A stretch of 64,000 nucleotides of DNA from Asparagopsis taxiformis (taxonomy: Eukaryota; Rhodophyta; Florideophyceae; Bonnemaisoniales; Bonnemaisoniaceae), in contig JALQPE010002763.1 in assembly GCA_030407315.1 (NCBI GenBank), positions 62,001 through 126,000 of the forward strand, written 5' to 3'. A program made the translations under genes and the position numbers. Of this stretch, positions 19,820 to 29,653 are shown one piece after another. Below the pieces are notes generated by a model. The model worked only from the letters and a program-made list of their open reading frames with translations, did no database searches and had not been told where the DNA came from. The first letter of the stretch is position 1. Every line of letters starts with the position of its first letter.

Positions 19820-22729
19820 ATGGCTCCTCGCACTCGCTCCAAACCCTCTGCCCCCGCCCCTGCTCGCGCTTCGACTCGCGGTCGGGCCTCCGCTCGCTCT
19901 CGCGCCCCTTCTCGCTCTCGCGCCCCTTCTCGCAGCCCTGGTCACGATAACTCTGTCACCGCCGAGGTTCAGTTGTCAGACTGTCCCAAAGCTGACCACA
20001 GGCTGTCTCCCTTGGATTTGCACAGACCCCCCCTATTCTCTCGTCATATTAGGGAAGGGAGAGTGCTTGAGCTGAAGGAGAAGTTCTTGAGGGAAGGATT
20101 CACCTCCTCAATCTCCCGAATCCTTGCCTGCAAAATGCTCCTTCCTAGTGAAGGCAGCACAACCCCCACCCTTCAAACGTTTTACATCGATGGTGGCCAT
20201 CGCGTTGCGGCTCTCCAGAAGTGCATTCGTGAAGACCCGGAAGGGCAACATCCGTATGCTGCTTCATTCAGGAACATCGATGTGGCTTTGATCAGGCGCC
20301 CAGGGACAGAAGAAGTTTCCGATGAGTACTTCACACCTTTTGAAGTACTCGGGCTGTCCATTCAAGCAAACACACTCACACATGATGTTGCCCTTGTTTC
20401 TTTGGCAGACCGAGTGTGTTCTGTGGTCCAACTGCTCACGACCAAGGACATGCTGGGTGAACCGAATCGGAAGTGCATTCAGGTCATCATGGACAGCCAG
20501 TTGTCGATATCGAAACTGGGCTACCAAGCCATCAACAAGCACGTGACTGCTGCGAAAGGCTTCCGGACTGTGAACAACAAAGCGCTTGAGTTCTGGAGTT
20601 CCGTACCGAGCATGTTCACCAAGGAAATTCTCGCTGCGGAACAGGAAAGGGCCGTTAAAGAAGGCCGTGACATCAACGACGATGTCTTCAAGCAGTCCGT
20701 AGACATGTATGGCTGCAACATGGATCTCGTTTTCATGGCAGACTTCCGTCGCGGCTCGGAGTATCAGCAAAGGTTCATCTTGCTCATAACAGCTCTCTGG
20801 ACACGCATGCGAGATCTGCGTCAGTTGAGTAGGACGACAAGAGGATTTGGTAATCCTTTCGTTCGTGTTTTGATTGAAGTTTTCAAGATGTCCGAGCCGG
20901 TTGCTGCTCACAAAATGATGGAGCCTCCGCTCGAACATTTCTACTCCGAGCTCAAGAACACTGGGTCAGGAAAGGAGACTGTTATTGCGAACAGTATCGC
21001 GGAGACCCTCCTGCACTTCAATACCGACGACAACAGCGGTACGAAGCATGCTCTCGTCTCCGACGAAATGTATGAGCAGCTTCGCTTTTCCACGGGCGTT
21101 GTGGACATGGAAGAAGACCAAAGGGTCATTGTTCACAATGAACAGCCATCTGAAGATGCGCCGAAGCCATCTACGCCCCAATCAGATGAGCCTTCTACCC
21201 CTTCTACCCGTTCTGGTCCTACTCCTCCTGCCCCTTCTACCCCTCCTGCTCCTCGTGCTCATTCTACCCCTTCTACTCCTTCTACCCCTTCTACCCCTTC
21301 TACTCCTGCTCCTACTACCCCTCCTCCTCCTGCCACTTCCGTTCCCGCCCCTTCCACCCCTCCTGCTACCCCTCCTCCTGCCGCTTCCGTTCCCGCCCCT
21401 TCCACCCCTCCTGCTACCCCTCCTGCTCCTGCCACTTCCGTTCCTGCAGTTGAGCAGGCTCAAGGAACCCCTGATGCCACTGTGGCAGGTTCTGAGAAGC
21501 AATTGGGATCTGTTCTCCTCCGTCTCCCTCTCAATGCACCACCGCTTGCGGTGAATGAGCCAGTCGAGACACTTCGCAGGTCGAAACGGCAGAGAACGGA
21601 GAGTCTACGGGTTGGCGACACAGTCAGGCAGAGTCGGAGGTAGAAGAGAGAAGAGCCCCTTCCGAAGCGCAGAAGACTGGAAGTTAACCGTACGGTTAAA
21701 CGTTCAACCGAGGAGATTCCATTGTTCAGCGATGAGCAGGAAAATCCCCTCCCCGACAGGGTAGTCGATGAACGGATTATGGATATTCTCCCGAACACCA
21801 TACCGTCAGACTCTAGGGTCAAGTACTATATCGACAGCAAGCTGTACGAAACAATCCGACAGGAGATTTTGAGTGCAGCTGCTGCCGATATGAATTGTAT
21901 AGCGTGCAGTGGTCCAGCTTGCTGTGCAGAGAAGTTCTTTGCAACAGCTAGGTCAACTCTCAATCTCTTGGGTGCCCATGTACTCAGTGGTATCTTCCGT
22001 TCTTCGACTGTGGGCAACGCAGCACATGAACTGTTCACGTTCTACGCCCAGAAGTTCAAACCTGTTCATTCTTCTGCTGAAGACAGTTCCAATGATCCCT
22101 GGCATCAGATTCGAAACAAGGGTGAGGTAACAGCAGAGCAACAGGCCTCTCGTTTGGGAAGGTTCTCTATCTCAAGGAAGAAGATTTGCGACGATCTCGA
22201 GCAGATGGATGAACATCAATTCAAGAACAAGATGATTCTCGAGGTCGGCAAAGCAATCTGTGCCGAGCTAATGTACTTGGGCCTAGGAATCCATGAGCCT
22301 GTGGCCTTTCCTAAAACCGGTTTACGTCTTTTGCTGACCTCTGATGGTGCTCCAGATCAAGACTTGCACACAGACCTACCGGTGGTCATCAATGATTCCG
22401 ATTTCCCACCTGGAAGATCGTACTTTCTGATGGCAAGCGCGGCTGATGGGTTCTGGCTTCGTGGAGCGTATTTCAGCCACGTCTGTTTGACGCGTGCAGA
22501 CGCTGAGAAGTACAAGACGCCTGTTATGGACATCTACGTGCCACCGTATTCTCTCTTCATCGGTCGTGGTGACTTCTACCATGGAGGCAAAGGATTCAGT
22601 AGTTCAGCGGAAAATCGCCTAACATATGGTCTTCCGGTTCGTTCTCATCTCTACCTTTTAAGTGACGAAGAAGAATTGGCGGATGCTATCGAAACAGTCA
22701 ACTACTGGGATGCACCTAGTGCGCGATAA
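19820..22729 (+). pseudogene. Second ParB-like / putative 2OG-Fe(II) oxygenase gene with in-frame TAG
   Basis: This is a paralog of 15146-18670. After a Ser/Arg/Pro-rich start it has the ParB-like motif FYIDGGHRVAALQKC (I123-R128), a middle helical domain with VALVSLADRVCSVVQ, and a long Ser/Thr/Pro low-complexity tract (about residues 455-560). A TAG at 21641-21643 ends the first open frame (607 aa). The same frame then stays open to 22729 and encodes the oxygenase-like domain: LHTDLP (H850, D852), ADGFWLRGAYFSHVCL, RGDFYHGGKGF (H921) and VRSH (R941). Because both halves remain well conserved, TAG could be a recent nonsense mutation, be read through, or lie in a very short intron: GT at 21640 opens AG|GTAGAAG, and an AG at 21671-21672 would give 33 bp in frame. 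A separate downstream start is less likely, as the only early candidate is TTG. Confidence 0.72.
21641..21643 (+). other. In-frame TAG between ParB-like and oxygenase halves
   Basis: The codon directly follows VRQSRR. The 78 bases after it stay open in the same frame and encode a basic linker (KREEPLPKRRRLEV), matching the basic linker seen before the oxygenase domain in the paralog at 15146-18670. Confidence 0.85.
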
Positions 22730-23416
22730 TCTGCAAGAATACTGCTTTGCCTCTCCCTCTACAGGCAGCATCTGCCAATCCTAAGCTAGCTTCGGTAGTA
22801 TACTTCCTTTACCACAACTAAATCTACTCCTATTCATGACTTTGAAAATATTAGCACGGTCAGTCTACTGCACTATTAGAGTTCCTCTACCTCTCACCCC
22901 GCATAGCTTCTACACCCTACATCGTACAGACTGATCTCTTTTCCTTTCCTACATGCATGGCACAGTTTTGCAAGACTGCCACAATTCCACATCACTCGAG
23001 TAACCAAGGTCTTGAATTGTTCTTCTTAGTATACTAACTATAGTTGAGATGCAAACCTGGCAGCCAATGGAATTGCTGCACCTGGCTTGCCATGCCAAAA
23101 TAATACCGGTATTATTTTGGCATGGCAAAGCCCAGGTGCAGCAATTCCATTGGCTGCCGCTGCGTTCATGACAGCCAATGGCAGAGCTGCACTTGGGCTG
23201 GCCACACCCAAAATAATACCGGGTATTATTTTGGCATGGCAAAGCCCAGGTGCAGCACTATCATTGGGCGTGGGCTGACTGGCACCGCTCAGCAAATGAA
23301 AGTCTGTTATTATCGCTCAGGTAGATTGTAGTACTACAACGTTGTACGAGTTCAGATGCAAGACTTTTTATTGCTGATGGTACTCTTGATATCTGTAATT
23401 GGACGCCTAAACTGTC
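22730..23416. other. Convergent intergenic region with palindrome cluster III
   Basis: The stop codons of the plus gene (22729) and the minus gene (23417) face each other across 687 bp. No ORF is supported. The palindromes at 23059-23280 sit between the two 3' ends. Confidence 0.6.
23059..23280. repeat. Palindrome cluster III (99-bp hairpin plus a second copy)
   Basis: The inner part, 23090-23125, is a perfect 36-bp palindrome around TACC|GGTA. The outer arms continue with GCAGCCAATGGAATTGCTGC on the left and its inverse on the right, so almost all of 23059-23157 can pair; the only visible defects are small length differences near TGGCTTGCC/GGCAAAGCCC. A second, less regular copy follows at about 23170-23280 with core AATAATACCGGGTATTATT. 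Confidence 0.9.
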
Positions 23417-26400
23417 CTACTTCTCTGCAGTCCAGTAGCGCGATCCATAGTCAACGAATATCTCTTCCCCAGCTCGAACATCTACTACAACCTGCGCTAG
23501 GATGAGATCAGGTTTTGCTACTGCATACTTGAAGTCGCAAGTAGGATTGACGTCTTTGTGAACTCGGAACTCTGCATTTTTTCTGCGTTGCACATTTGCA
23601 ACTCTCTCCATTCCGTCAATGGTCCTACTGTCGTTGAGGTAGCTGCAGACATTGTATTCCGCTGGTACAAGATATATCTTGTCGACCGGTGCTTCTTCTC
23701 CGATGACACTGGTCTCCATCTCCATGTTGAAGTTTTGGAATCTTTCACCAGTACAACCGAACCCGTCCGGTCCGTACAAGCGACTGCGTTGCGGTTCATT
23801 CTCCCCAATCTTCCCGTATAAAATTGTCCCATTATACCATCCAACAACAGAGCCCCTCTCTAAATCTTCTGCGGCAAAAACCCCCAATCCTCCCTCTCGA
23901 ACTGTCGATGCAGCAACAATAACGTTGTGAAAGGAGGCATCTACTGCAAGCATCATCTCAGGGTCAACGGAGAAAACCTTGCCTAAATCTTCTACGCCCC
24001 ATTCATTCATTGGGACTTCGGCAAGTCTTCGGAGCATGCTTTGATCCCGCGCAACAGAGGAGACAAATCGCAACATATGCAGTGGTAGTGAAGATACCGA
24101 CGGGAATCCATCAGGCGCATCACTTCGATGTCGAAGTCTTTCACTTCCTACATTGCTCCTTATCGAGTAATTCCATTCTTTGTTAGCGAGAATACTCGAT
24201 ATGTCATTTTTGGTTGCCTCCCCAAAAACTCCATCTCGACCTTGCCTAACAAAGCAATCCAGCAACAACGGCTGAGCTGATCCATGGCATGTGGCGTCTT
24301 TTTCACATCCAATAAACTTGCGATACAGACCATCTCTCATTGTCATGCAAGCTATTGCAGTAGAATACGTTCCGGAGAATAGATCTACCACAATGTCTCC
24401 TGGCTTTGAAAACCTTGAAATAAGCTCTCGAAGTATGGACAGAGGCTTCTGCTCCGCACGTAGCCTTTTGTCTTCGAAGTTCAATGACTCACCAGGTCCG
24501 AGCTTTGGGCAGTTGTCGATTGCGTTCACGTACCCTGGATGTCGTGAAAGGTCACGGTTATGCAAAGAATAATCAACCATTTCAAACGCGGCAGCTCCCA
24601 TCCCACGTTTGAAACTGTGCACAACAAACTCGTGAATGTTGTGTAATGAACACGATTTGTTCATTGGGTTTTGGATGAATACGTAGGGACGACGGCTTAG
24701 AATGAGAGGAACATCGTCTGTACGCATGGATTGTTCCCCGCTTTCTGCATTTTGAAGAGCTTCTCCCCACCCAACCAACTGTTTGATACTGGAAAATATC
24801 AGGGCATGTCCTCCAGGGCGCAGCATTCGAGAAATGTCCTTTCCAGTACGAAACATTTGTGCGCTATTGATGTCATCATAGTCTGAATTGGTCTTGCCTT
24901 TCTCCCTCCGCGTGTTGAAGGGTGGATCGGTGAGCACAAGTTGTGCTTGTCCATCAATAGTATTCCCTGAAAGCATGCCAATGGAATCAGTGTTAACCTG
25001 GTGCACTAACCTCGAGGCTGTACAGTTGTAAGCCACGCAAAATCTCTTCATGACCTTTTTCAATTGCACAATATGATCCGGTACCCCCTCTTCCTCACCC
25101 ACTGCCTCCGCTGACGGTGTATCCTCCGCAACATCTTGCATAACCGTGTCCATTGCGGACGAAGCCCTCCCATCCATGCTGGATGTATACTGGGATCCAG
25201 AGTCATTGGTAGGTTTCCTTCCACCTGTACCTAAACGGCGAGTGCTGTGCTGCATTGATTCATTCGACTCAAGACGATCTCTTTCTCGAGAAAGAGATCT
25301 GGATGCTGCGTTGCGCTGTTCAGTCTCGTAGAGAATTTTCAAGTCGCAGACATCAACTGGCTTCACACGCATTTCACGGTTCCAGTTCTTCCATACCTTG
25401 AGTCTTTCGTGACCATCCAATGCGATGGATTGTTCTATTCTTGCTTCGATGAAGGCGTTCAATCCGAACCGGTCAGGCTGATGGAAAAATTTAGTGCGCA
25501 GCCCTTCCATCTGGTTCGTACTTGATCCGAATACATCAATGCCTATCATACAGTCATACACAGACACTAGTACGGCTTCTGTCAAAGACCTCAACCTTGC
25601 ATCAACAGAGATATCCAAAGTGCCTGGATAACCTGCATTCTCGCGGAGTTTCACTACCGGGGACGGAAGCAGAAGATCTGAGTAGTGGTCAGGATGTGCC
25701 CACCCGTCAGTACGATTAGCAAGACAGATGAATTGGAATTTCTCAGAGTCGAAAACCATGTATGGGCGACACATCATGTAGGCGCTTTCGAAGCCCAGAA
25801 TCATCGCTGTTGTATCCCAGGCAGACATGACCCTTTCCAAAACGACACCCACAGACTCTCCGTTTGCTCTTGTGCGCTGGAAAGGGGCGAATGTAGAAGT
25901 CTCTGTATCCCTCCCAGTTCTACGACGCTTCCTACCCCGGCGAATGGGTGCATTTCTGCGTCTAGTGAGGGCAATGTGCACAAATGAAATCATAAACATC
26001 AGCCTTCCAAATACTTTGTCTTCTTCTGTTAATGTTCTACCCTGTGCACTTCTTCCAGAACGAAAATACTCACAGGTGAGGACTTCGCGACACAATGGAG
26101 AAGCAATTTCACCACTTGTAGACATCCCAAACAACTGCTCGCCGACTGATGCTCTTTTCTCGAGAGATGTGGGAAACTCCTTCATCGCAAAATTGTTCTG
26201 AACTTCCACCGGCCTTCCCCATACAATACAGAACAACTGCCACAGACAGCGAACCATTTTGGGATTGGGTTCTTCTATGCGACTGTAGGGGCGAAGCACA
26301 CGAAGAATTGACAAGCAACTCTCGTACTGTGGCTGCCTCAGCACAGTTTCTGCCAAATCTTCGCGCTGAGATCCCACGGCGAGCCATCGCCTAATGGATG

Positions 26401-26926
26401 GCATATTCACGTCGCGAATTGTAACCATGCTTGAGCTTCCTTGTTTTTCACCTGCGTTTCGCTCCCAGTACCCATCTCTAAGATCCAAAGTAAGATTCAG
26501 GTACTCAATGAAAGTCATCCTCTTCTGCCTGGATGCCATATCGTTCGCGTTTGATGCTTTCACACTATCTAGAAGGAAAGCAGCACTTGTAATCGGAGAT
26601 ATGTCGACTTCTTCTTCAATCATAGGAACAGTGAAATCACGCGGAAGCTCACCGTTCTCTATGAGCTTGATTACAGCTTTCGAACGATGCGCACCATCCA
26701 GCACCTCTACCTCACCGGCAATGATCCGACCGGTAATTGGGTTGTTGTCATTGTAGCCGTAAACCTGAATGCTCTCGGCAATAACATCGACGTGCCTGTA
26801 GTCGATTTCTCGAATCTCGACATATCTTTTGATCTTGAATGGGTCGATGTGCAATAGCCCATTGCGCCGCTCACCATGAAGGGGACGCCCAGAGGTGCTC
26901 GCTGGATTTCTCTTCTCAGAGGCCAT
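23417..26926 (-). CDS. ParB-like / DPPF DNA methyltransferase / SET domain triple fusion (1169 aa)
   Basis: Three domains are visible. The ParB-like part, residues about 25-120, has EVLDGAHRSKAVIK (D77-R81), where Ala replaces the usual second Gly. Residues about 640-880 hold a DNA methyltransferase of the N6-adenine/N4-cytosine type: LTDPPFNTRR (D667-F670) and, later, IVVDLFSGTYSTA (about 842-854). The catalytic motif before the AdoMet motif is the beta-class order. Residues about 1005-1165 form a SET domain: REGGLGVFAAEDLERG, then CSYLNDSR, and VRAGEEIFVDYGSRYW at the end. SET enzymes methylate protein lysines, mostly on histones. The combination would let one protein mark DNA and chromatin. 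No intron or stop is visible. The start is the first ATG, and the 5' end faces the gene at 27658 across 731 bp. Confidence 0.85.
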   Translation of the reverse strand: MASEKRNPASTSGRPLHGERRNGLLHIDPFKIKRYVEIREIDYRHVDVIAESIQVYGYNDNNPITGRIIAGEVEVLDGAHRSKAVIKLIENGELPRDFTVPMIEEEVDISPITSAAFLLDSVKASNANDMASRQKRMTFIEYLNLTLDLRDGYWERNAGEKQGSSSMVTIRDVNMPSIRRWLAVGSQREDLAETVLRQPQYESCLSILRVLRPYSRIEEPNPKMVRCLWQLFCIVWGRPVEVQNNFAMKEFPTSLEKRASVGEQLFGMSTSGEIASPLCREVLTCEYFRSGRSAQGRTLTEEDKVFGRLMFMISFVHIALTRRRNAPIRRGRKRRRTGRDTETSTFAPFQRTRANGESVGVVLERVMSAWDTTAMILGFESAYMMCRPYMVFDSEKFQFICLANRTDGWAHPDHYSDLLLPSPVVKLRENAGYPGTLDISVDARLRSLTEAVLVSVYDCMIGIDVFGSSTNQMEGLRTKFFHQPDRFGLNAFIEARIEQSIALDGHERLKVWKNWNREMRVKPVDVCDLKILYETEQRNAASRSLSRERDRLESNESMQHSTRRLGTGGRKPTNDSGSQYTSSMDGRASSAMDTVMQDVAEDTPSAEAVGEEEGVPDHIVQLKKVMKRFCVAYNCTASRLVHQVNTDSIGMLSGNTIDGQAQLVLTDPPFNTRREKGKTNSDYDDINSAQMFRTGKDISRMLRPGGHALIFSSIKQLVGWGEALQNAESGEQSMRTDDVPLILSRRPYVFIQNPMNKSCSLHNIHEFVVHSFKRGMGAAAFEMVDYSLHNRDLSRHPGYVNAIDNCPKLGPGESLNFEDKRLRAEQKPLSILRELISRFSKPGDIVVDLFSGTYSTAIACMTMRDGLYRKFIGCEKDATCHGSAQPLLLDCFVRQGRDGVFGEATKNDISSILANKEWNYSIRSNVGSERLRHRSDAPDGFPSVSSLPLHMLRFVSSVARDQSMLRRLAEVPMNEWGVEDLGKVFSVDPEMMLAVDASFHNVIVAASTVREGGLGVFAAEDLERGSVVGWYNGTILYGKIGENEPQRSRLYGPDGFGCTGERFQNFNMEMETSVIGEEAPVDKIYLVPAEYNVCSYLNDSRTIDGMERVANVQRRKNAEFRVHKDVNPTCDFKYAVAKPDLILAQVVVDVRAGEEIFVDYGSRYWTAEK

Positions 26927-27657
26927 CGAGAAATAGATTCTTCACCTCAATCAGCCACCAGCAGAAAACAATCTTCTCTCCTACCTGCCGTTAAAAACCT
27001 TCGGCAACAATCTTGATAAACCTTAAATGCACAGTTAAAGAGTTAACCTGAATATTTTCAGGTATACTTTGGCTAGGTAGGGTACGTAATGAGGAATAAT
27101 TAGGTTCTTCGGCGGCCTTTCAATACAATTATTTCGCCAACGGACATTTCCATTTTTGTTTTGAATTTGAAGTCCCCTCGAGAGATTGAGTTTGAAATCT
27201 GCCATCGGAGATTTCAAAACCAATCTCTTGAGAGGACTTCATCTTCTGTTCGAACTTGTAGACTCGTTCTTACAACCAGTATATAAATATACACATTGAT
27301 TTCACTGCATCATTCTCGATCCCTGCGTCTGTTTATACATACACGTCTAGGTTCCGTTATATTGCCACAGCGAAAAATACACCCAATCTACTGGTAATGG
27401 CTTCGAGCAGCTCGGAATAAGATCTTTATTATATGGTGATGAATGTTCAAGAGAGATGATCATCACGATGTTGGTCTCCCATGTCGCTTGGGACAGGTGT
27501 TAGTAATTTATAACCGTTACGAGTTATGCAAGTATAAAAATAGTAACCTACCAATTTTCTCTCTATCATTCCACACGGATACAAGCTGTACAGTTTCGTC
27601 ATCTTTCCTGTTTCCTCAGTCGATACCTCTTCCATTCTTTTCCTGGGAATACCCATT
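26927..27657. promoter_or_regulatory. Divergent promoter region between methyltransferase-SET gene and Tudor-like gene
   Basis: The two genes point away from each other, so both promoters should lie here. It holds a long imperfect inverted repeat (about 27168-27240) and, at about 27281-27291, TATATAAATA in plus orientation. The TATA-like run is some 370 bp before the ATG at 27658, so either the leader is long or the run is chance. No member of the intergenic palindrome family occurs here, unlike in the other transposon gaps. Confidence 0.45.
27168..27240. repeat. Imperfect inverted repeat, about 33-bp arms
   Basis: The left arm GAAGTCCCCTCGAGAGATTG faces CAATCTCTTGAGAGGACTTC on the right, with GAAATCT/AGATTTC pairing nearer the centre and a short GCCATCGG loop. 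It is unrelated to the AATAATACC palindromes. Its place between two divergent genes would suit an operator, but this is inference. Confidence 0.75.
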
Positions 27658-29046
27658 ATGCAAGACCCAACAGACTTTGTCTCCGAAGGATCAGTCATTG
27701 AAGTAGAATGGAGTTTACGAACGAGAGGAAGGAAACAGAAAAAGGTTTGGTGGGGCGCCAAAGTTTTGAGTACTGCCAAGCCGGACGCGTCCGGAGAACA
27801 TCGTTTGACTGGAAACTTGTTTGTTACGCTGCAATATCAATCTGAACACGGTTTCGACCAGTCAGTCTCTACAGCAAAATTATTCAAGAACAATTCGCTG
27901 CTGGACATTGACTCTGGAAACATGCTACGTTGGAGGTTTGGAGAGCAACTAGCACTAGAGCAGACGATCTCGTCTGCGGGTGAAGACAGTTTCCATAAAA
28001 AAGACTGCAAACAAAACTTGTTGAGTCGATCCAAGTCCGAGCCGCGCTTAGTTTGCGATGAGAGTCCTCCTGGTCCTAACATCAATGAGGACATATCCAA
28101 GCTGTTTCAAAAGGTATCCTACCTCGAAAGGCAGATTCTCAACTGTCGCGGTTCATCAAGCGCTACTGGACCCATCTTCGGAAACATTGTGTGCGACTAC
28201 CTGTTCCAGAGAGTTGGCTTAAAACTGGACAAACCCCTGTCCTCCAAAATCACGAAGTCTGAAACAGGCCGGGAAGTGAGCTCCTTGGTGCAAGACTATG
28301 TGACGGCAAGAGCAGATTGCTCGCTTGAACAGTTTTTACAACTTTCCAGGCTATGCGAAGAGAAGAACAACCCAAACACAATTTTCCTGCCGAGCGTCGA
28401 GGCGGTTCGAATTTCAACTGGGAGAGATAAAGAGCTATCGATCCACTTTGGAACATACTATGACCTCTGCAATACTTTAGCTCCTTCCATGTCTACATGC
28501 ACGAACTCTACTATCCTCAAGTGGAAGAAAACACGACACGATTCTGGGTCTTCTGTCATTAGAGTTTTGGGAACTCTAGCAGACAGTGCTTCAGAAGATT
28601 TTATTCCATCTACAAAGGCTGTTCTTGTTGGTTCCTCTTTATACAGGAGATCTGAAAACATGAGTAGTACTGTCGTTCTTACTCGAGAATCTGATGAATA
28701 CGACTATGTCAATTGCAGCTATTCGTATCCTTTGGAAGCTCGCTTCCTCTCAAGTCGAGAAATGCAGGAGAACTTTGAGCTGCCGGACAGCAAAAATTTC
28801 AAACTGGCCAACTCGTTCTCACTGACCTGGAAACCTGTTCAAGGCCCTCGTCCATATGGAACTTTCGAGCGCGTTCTCAAGAATGTTGTGTTGGGAACTG
28901 CATACTTGAACCTCCCAGCATGCATTTTCAGTGGACACACCATCTGCAGCGAGCTAGACACAATTGGACATGACGTTATCGTTGGACAGAATAGTTCCCC
29001 TGTCGATGCACCTCATCCTACCGTACACGATGTCGCCTCCGAGTAA
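27658..29046 (+). CDS. Transposon cargo protein with possible N-terminal Tudor/SH3-like domain (462 aa)
   Basis: The first 90 residues look like a small beta barrel: VIEVEWSLRTR, then KVWWGAKVL, FVTLQYQSEHGFD and VSTAKLFKNNSLLD, with the aromatic WW and the alternating strands seen in Tudor or PWWP-like chromatin readers. I call this by pattern only. The rest (residues about 100-462) is unrecognised; it is not low-complexity and contains a segment CSLEQFLQLSRLCEEKNN and a beta-rich second half. The ATG at 27658 is the first in the frame. The gene is divergent from the ParB/methyltransferase/SET gene and convergent with 29654-31177, so a part in the same chromatin process is plausible but unproven. 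Confidence 0.65.
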   Translation: MQDPTDFVSEGSVIEVEWSLRTRGRKQKKVWWGAKVLSTAKPDASGEHRLTGNLFVTLQYQSEHGFDQSVSTAKLFKNNSLLDIDSGNMLRWRFGEQLALEQTISSAGEDSFHKKDCKQNLLSRSKSEPRLVCDESPPGPNINEDISKLFQKVSYLERQILNCRGSSSATGPIFGNIVCDYLFQRVGLKLDKPLSSKITKSETGREVSSLVQDYVTARADCSLEQFLQLSRLCEEKNNPNTIFLPSVEAVRISTGRDKELSIHFGTYYDLCNTLAPSMSTCTNSTILKWKKTRHDSGSSVIRVLGTLADSASEDFIPSTKAVLVGSSLYRRSENMSSTVVLTRESDEYDYVNCSYSYPLEARFLSSREMQENFELPDSKNFKLANSFSLTWKPVQGPRPYGTFERVLKNVVLGTAYLNLPACIFSGHTICSELDTIGHDVIVGQNSSPVDAPHPTVHDVASE

Positions 29047-29653
29047 AACGTTTTCTATCTTTTCTAGATGGGTCTACAAGACTGTTCAGAGTTAGTCAAC
29101 CTCGATTAAGTCGATGGTATCCATCGATACATGCTCCGTATCTTTCTGGCCTGTTCCTTCGTCCAGGGACTGTCTGCATTCTGTAACAATGATTGCCCTC
29201 CACTTGGCAAAATATCCCTGAAAATAATACCGGGTATTATTCTTAGGTTTCGTCCAGGGATCGCCTGTAGTCGGTACGAATGATTGCCCTCCACTTGGCA
29301 AAATATTCCTCAAAATAATACCCGGTATTATTTTCCGCACTACTCTGCCAGGTGGAGCTACGGCATTGGATGGGACTGCACAGGCCCCGAAGCTACTAGA
29401 GGCGTGCTCAATGACAGGGTAAAACTCTTAACCGTAGTAGACATGACGCTTTCTAGTCGCAGAGTGAGCTGAAAAATAAGAACGATAGCTATTGTTTCCA
29501 GTACACCATGTAGTACGTAGCATGCTAGGGTGCACCTTTTCCACTCATATCCTAGACAGTTTCATATCTAAAGGTTTCTATTTCTCCTCAGTCTGCCTCG
29601 TCGTAATTATTTTACTTCAAAGGTTATGAAACTTTACTTATCCGCTTCCATTA
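29047..29653. other. Convergent intergenic region with palindrome cluster IV
   Basis: This is the 607-bp gap between the 3' ends of two convergent genes. No coding sequence is supported. Two palindromic units lie at about 29180-29350; the remainder has no visible structure. Confidence 0.55.
29180..29365. repeat. Palindrome cluster IV (two units)
   Basis: The core at 29312-29334, AAAATAATACCC then GGTATTATTTT, is a perfect palindrome around a central C. A second core near 29220-29242 has a decayed right end (ATTCTTAGG). Each is preceded by the same block, TTGCCCTCCACTTGGCAAAA, and the last is followed by its inverse CTGCCAGGTGGAG. The flank sequence differs from clusters I-III, while the core is the same. 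Confidence 0.88.

Noticed and set aside
20264..20938. 224-aa minus-strand frame
   Set aside because: Mirror of the ParB-like coding region of the second paralog.
14711..29365. Intergenic palindromes as nested MITEs
   Set aside because: Not excluded, but flanks differ between clusters, no shared target duplication is visible, and placement at 3' ends is too regular.
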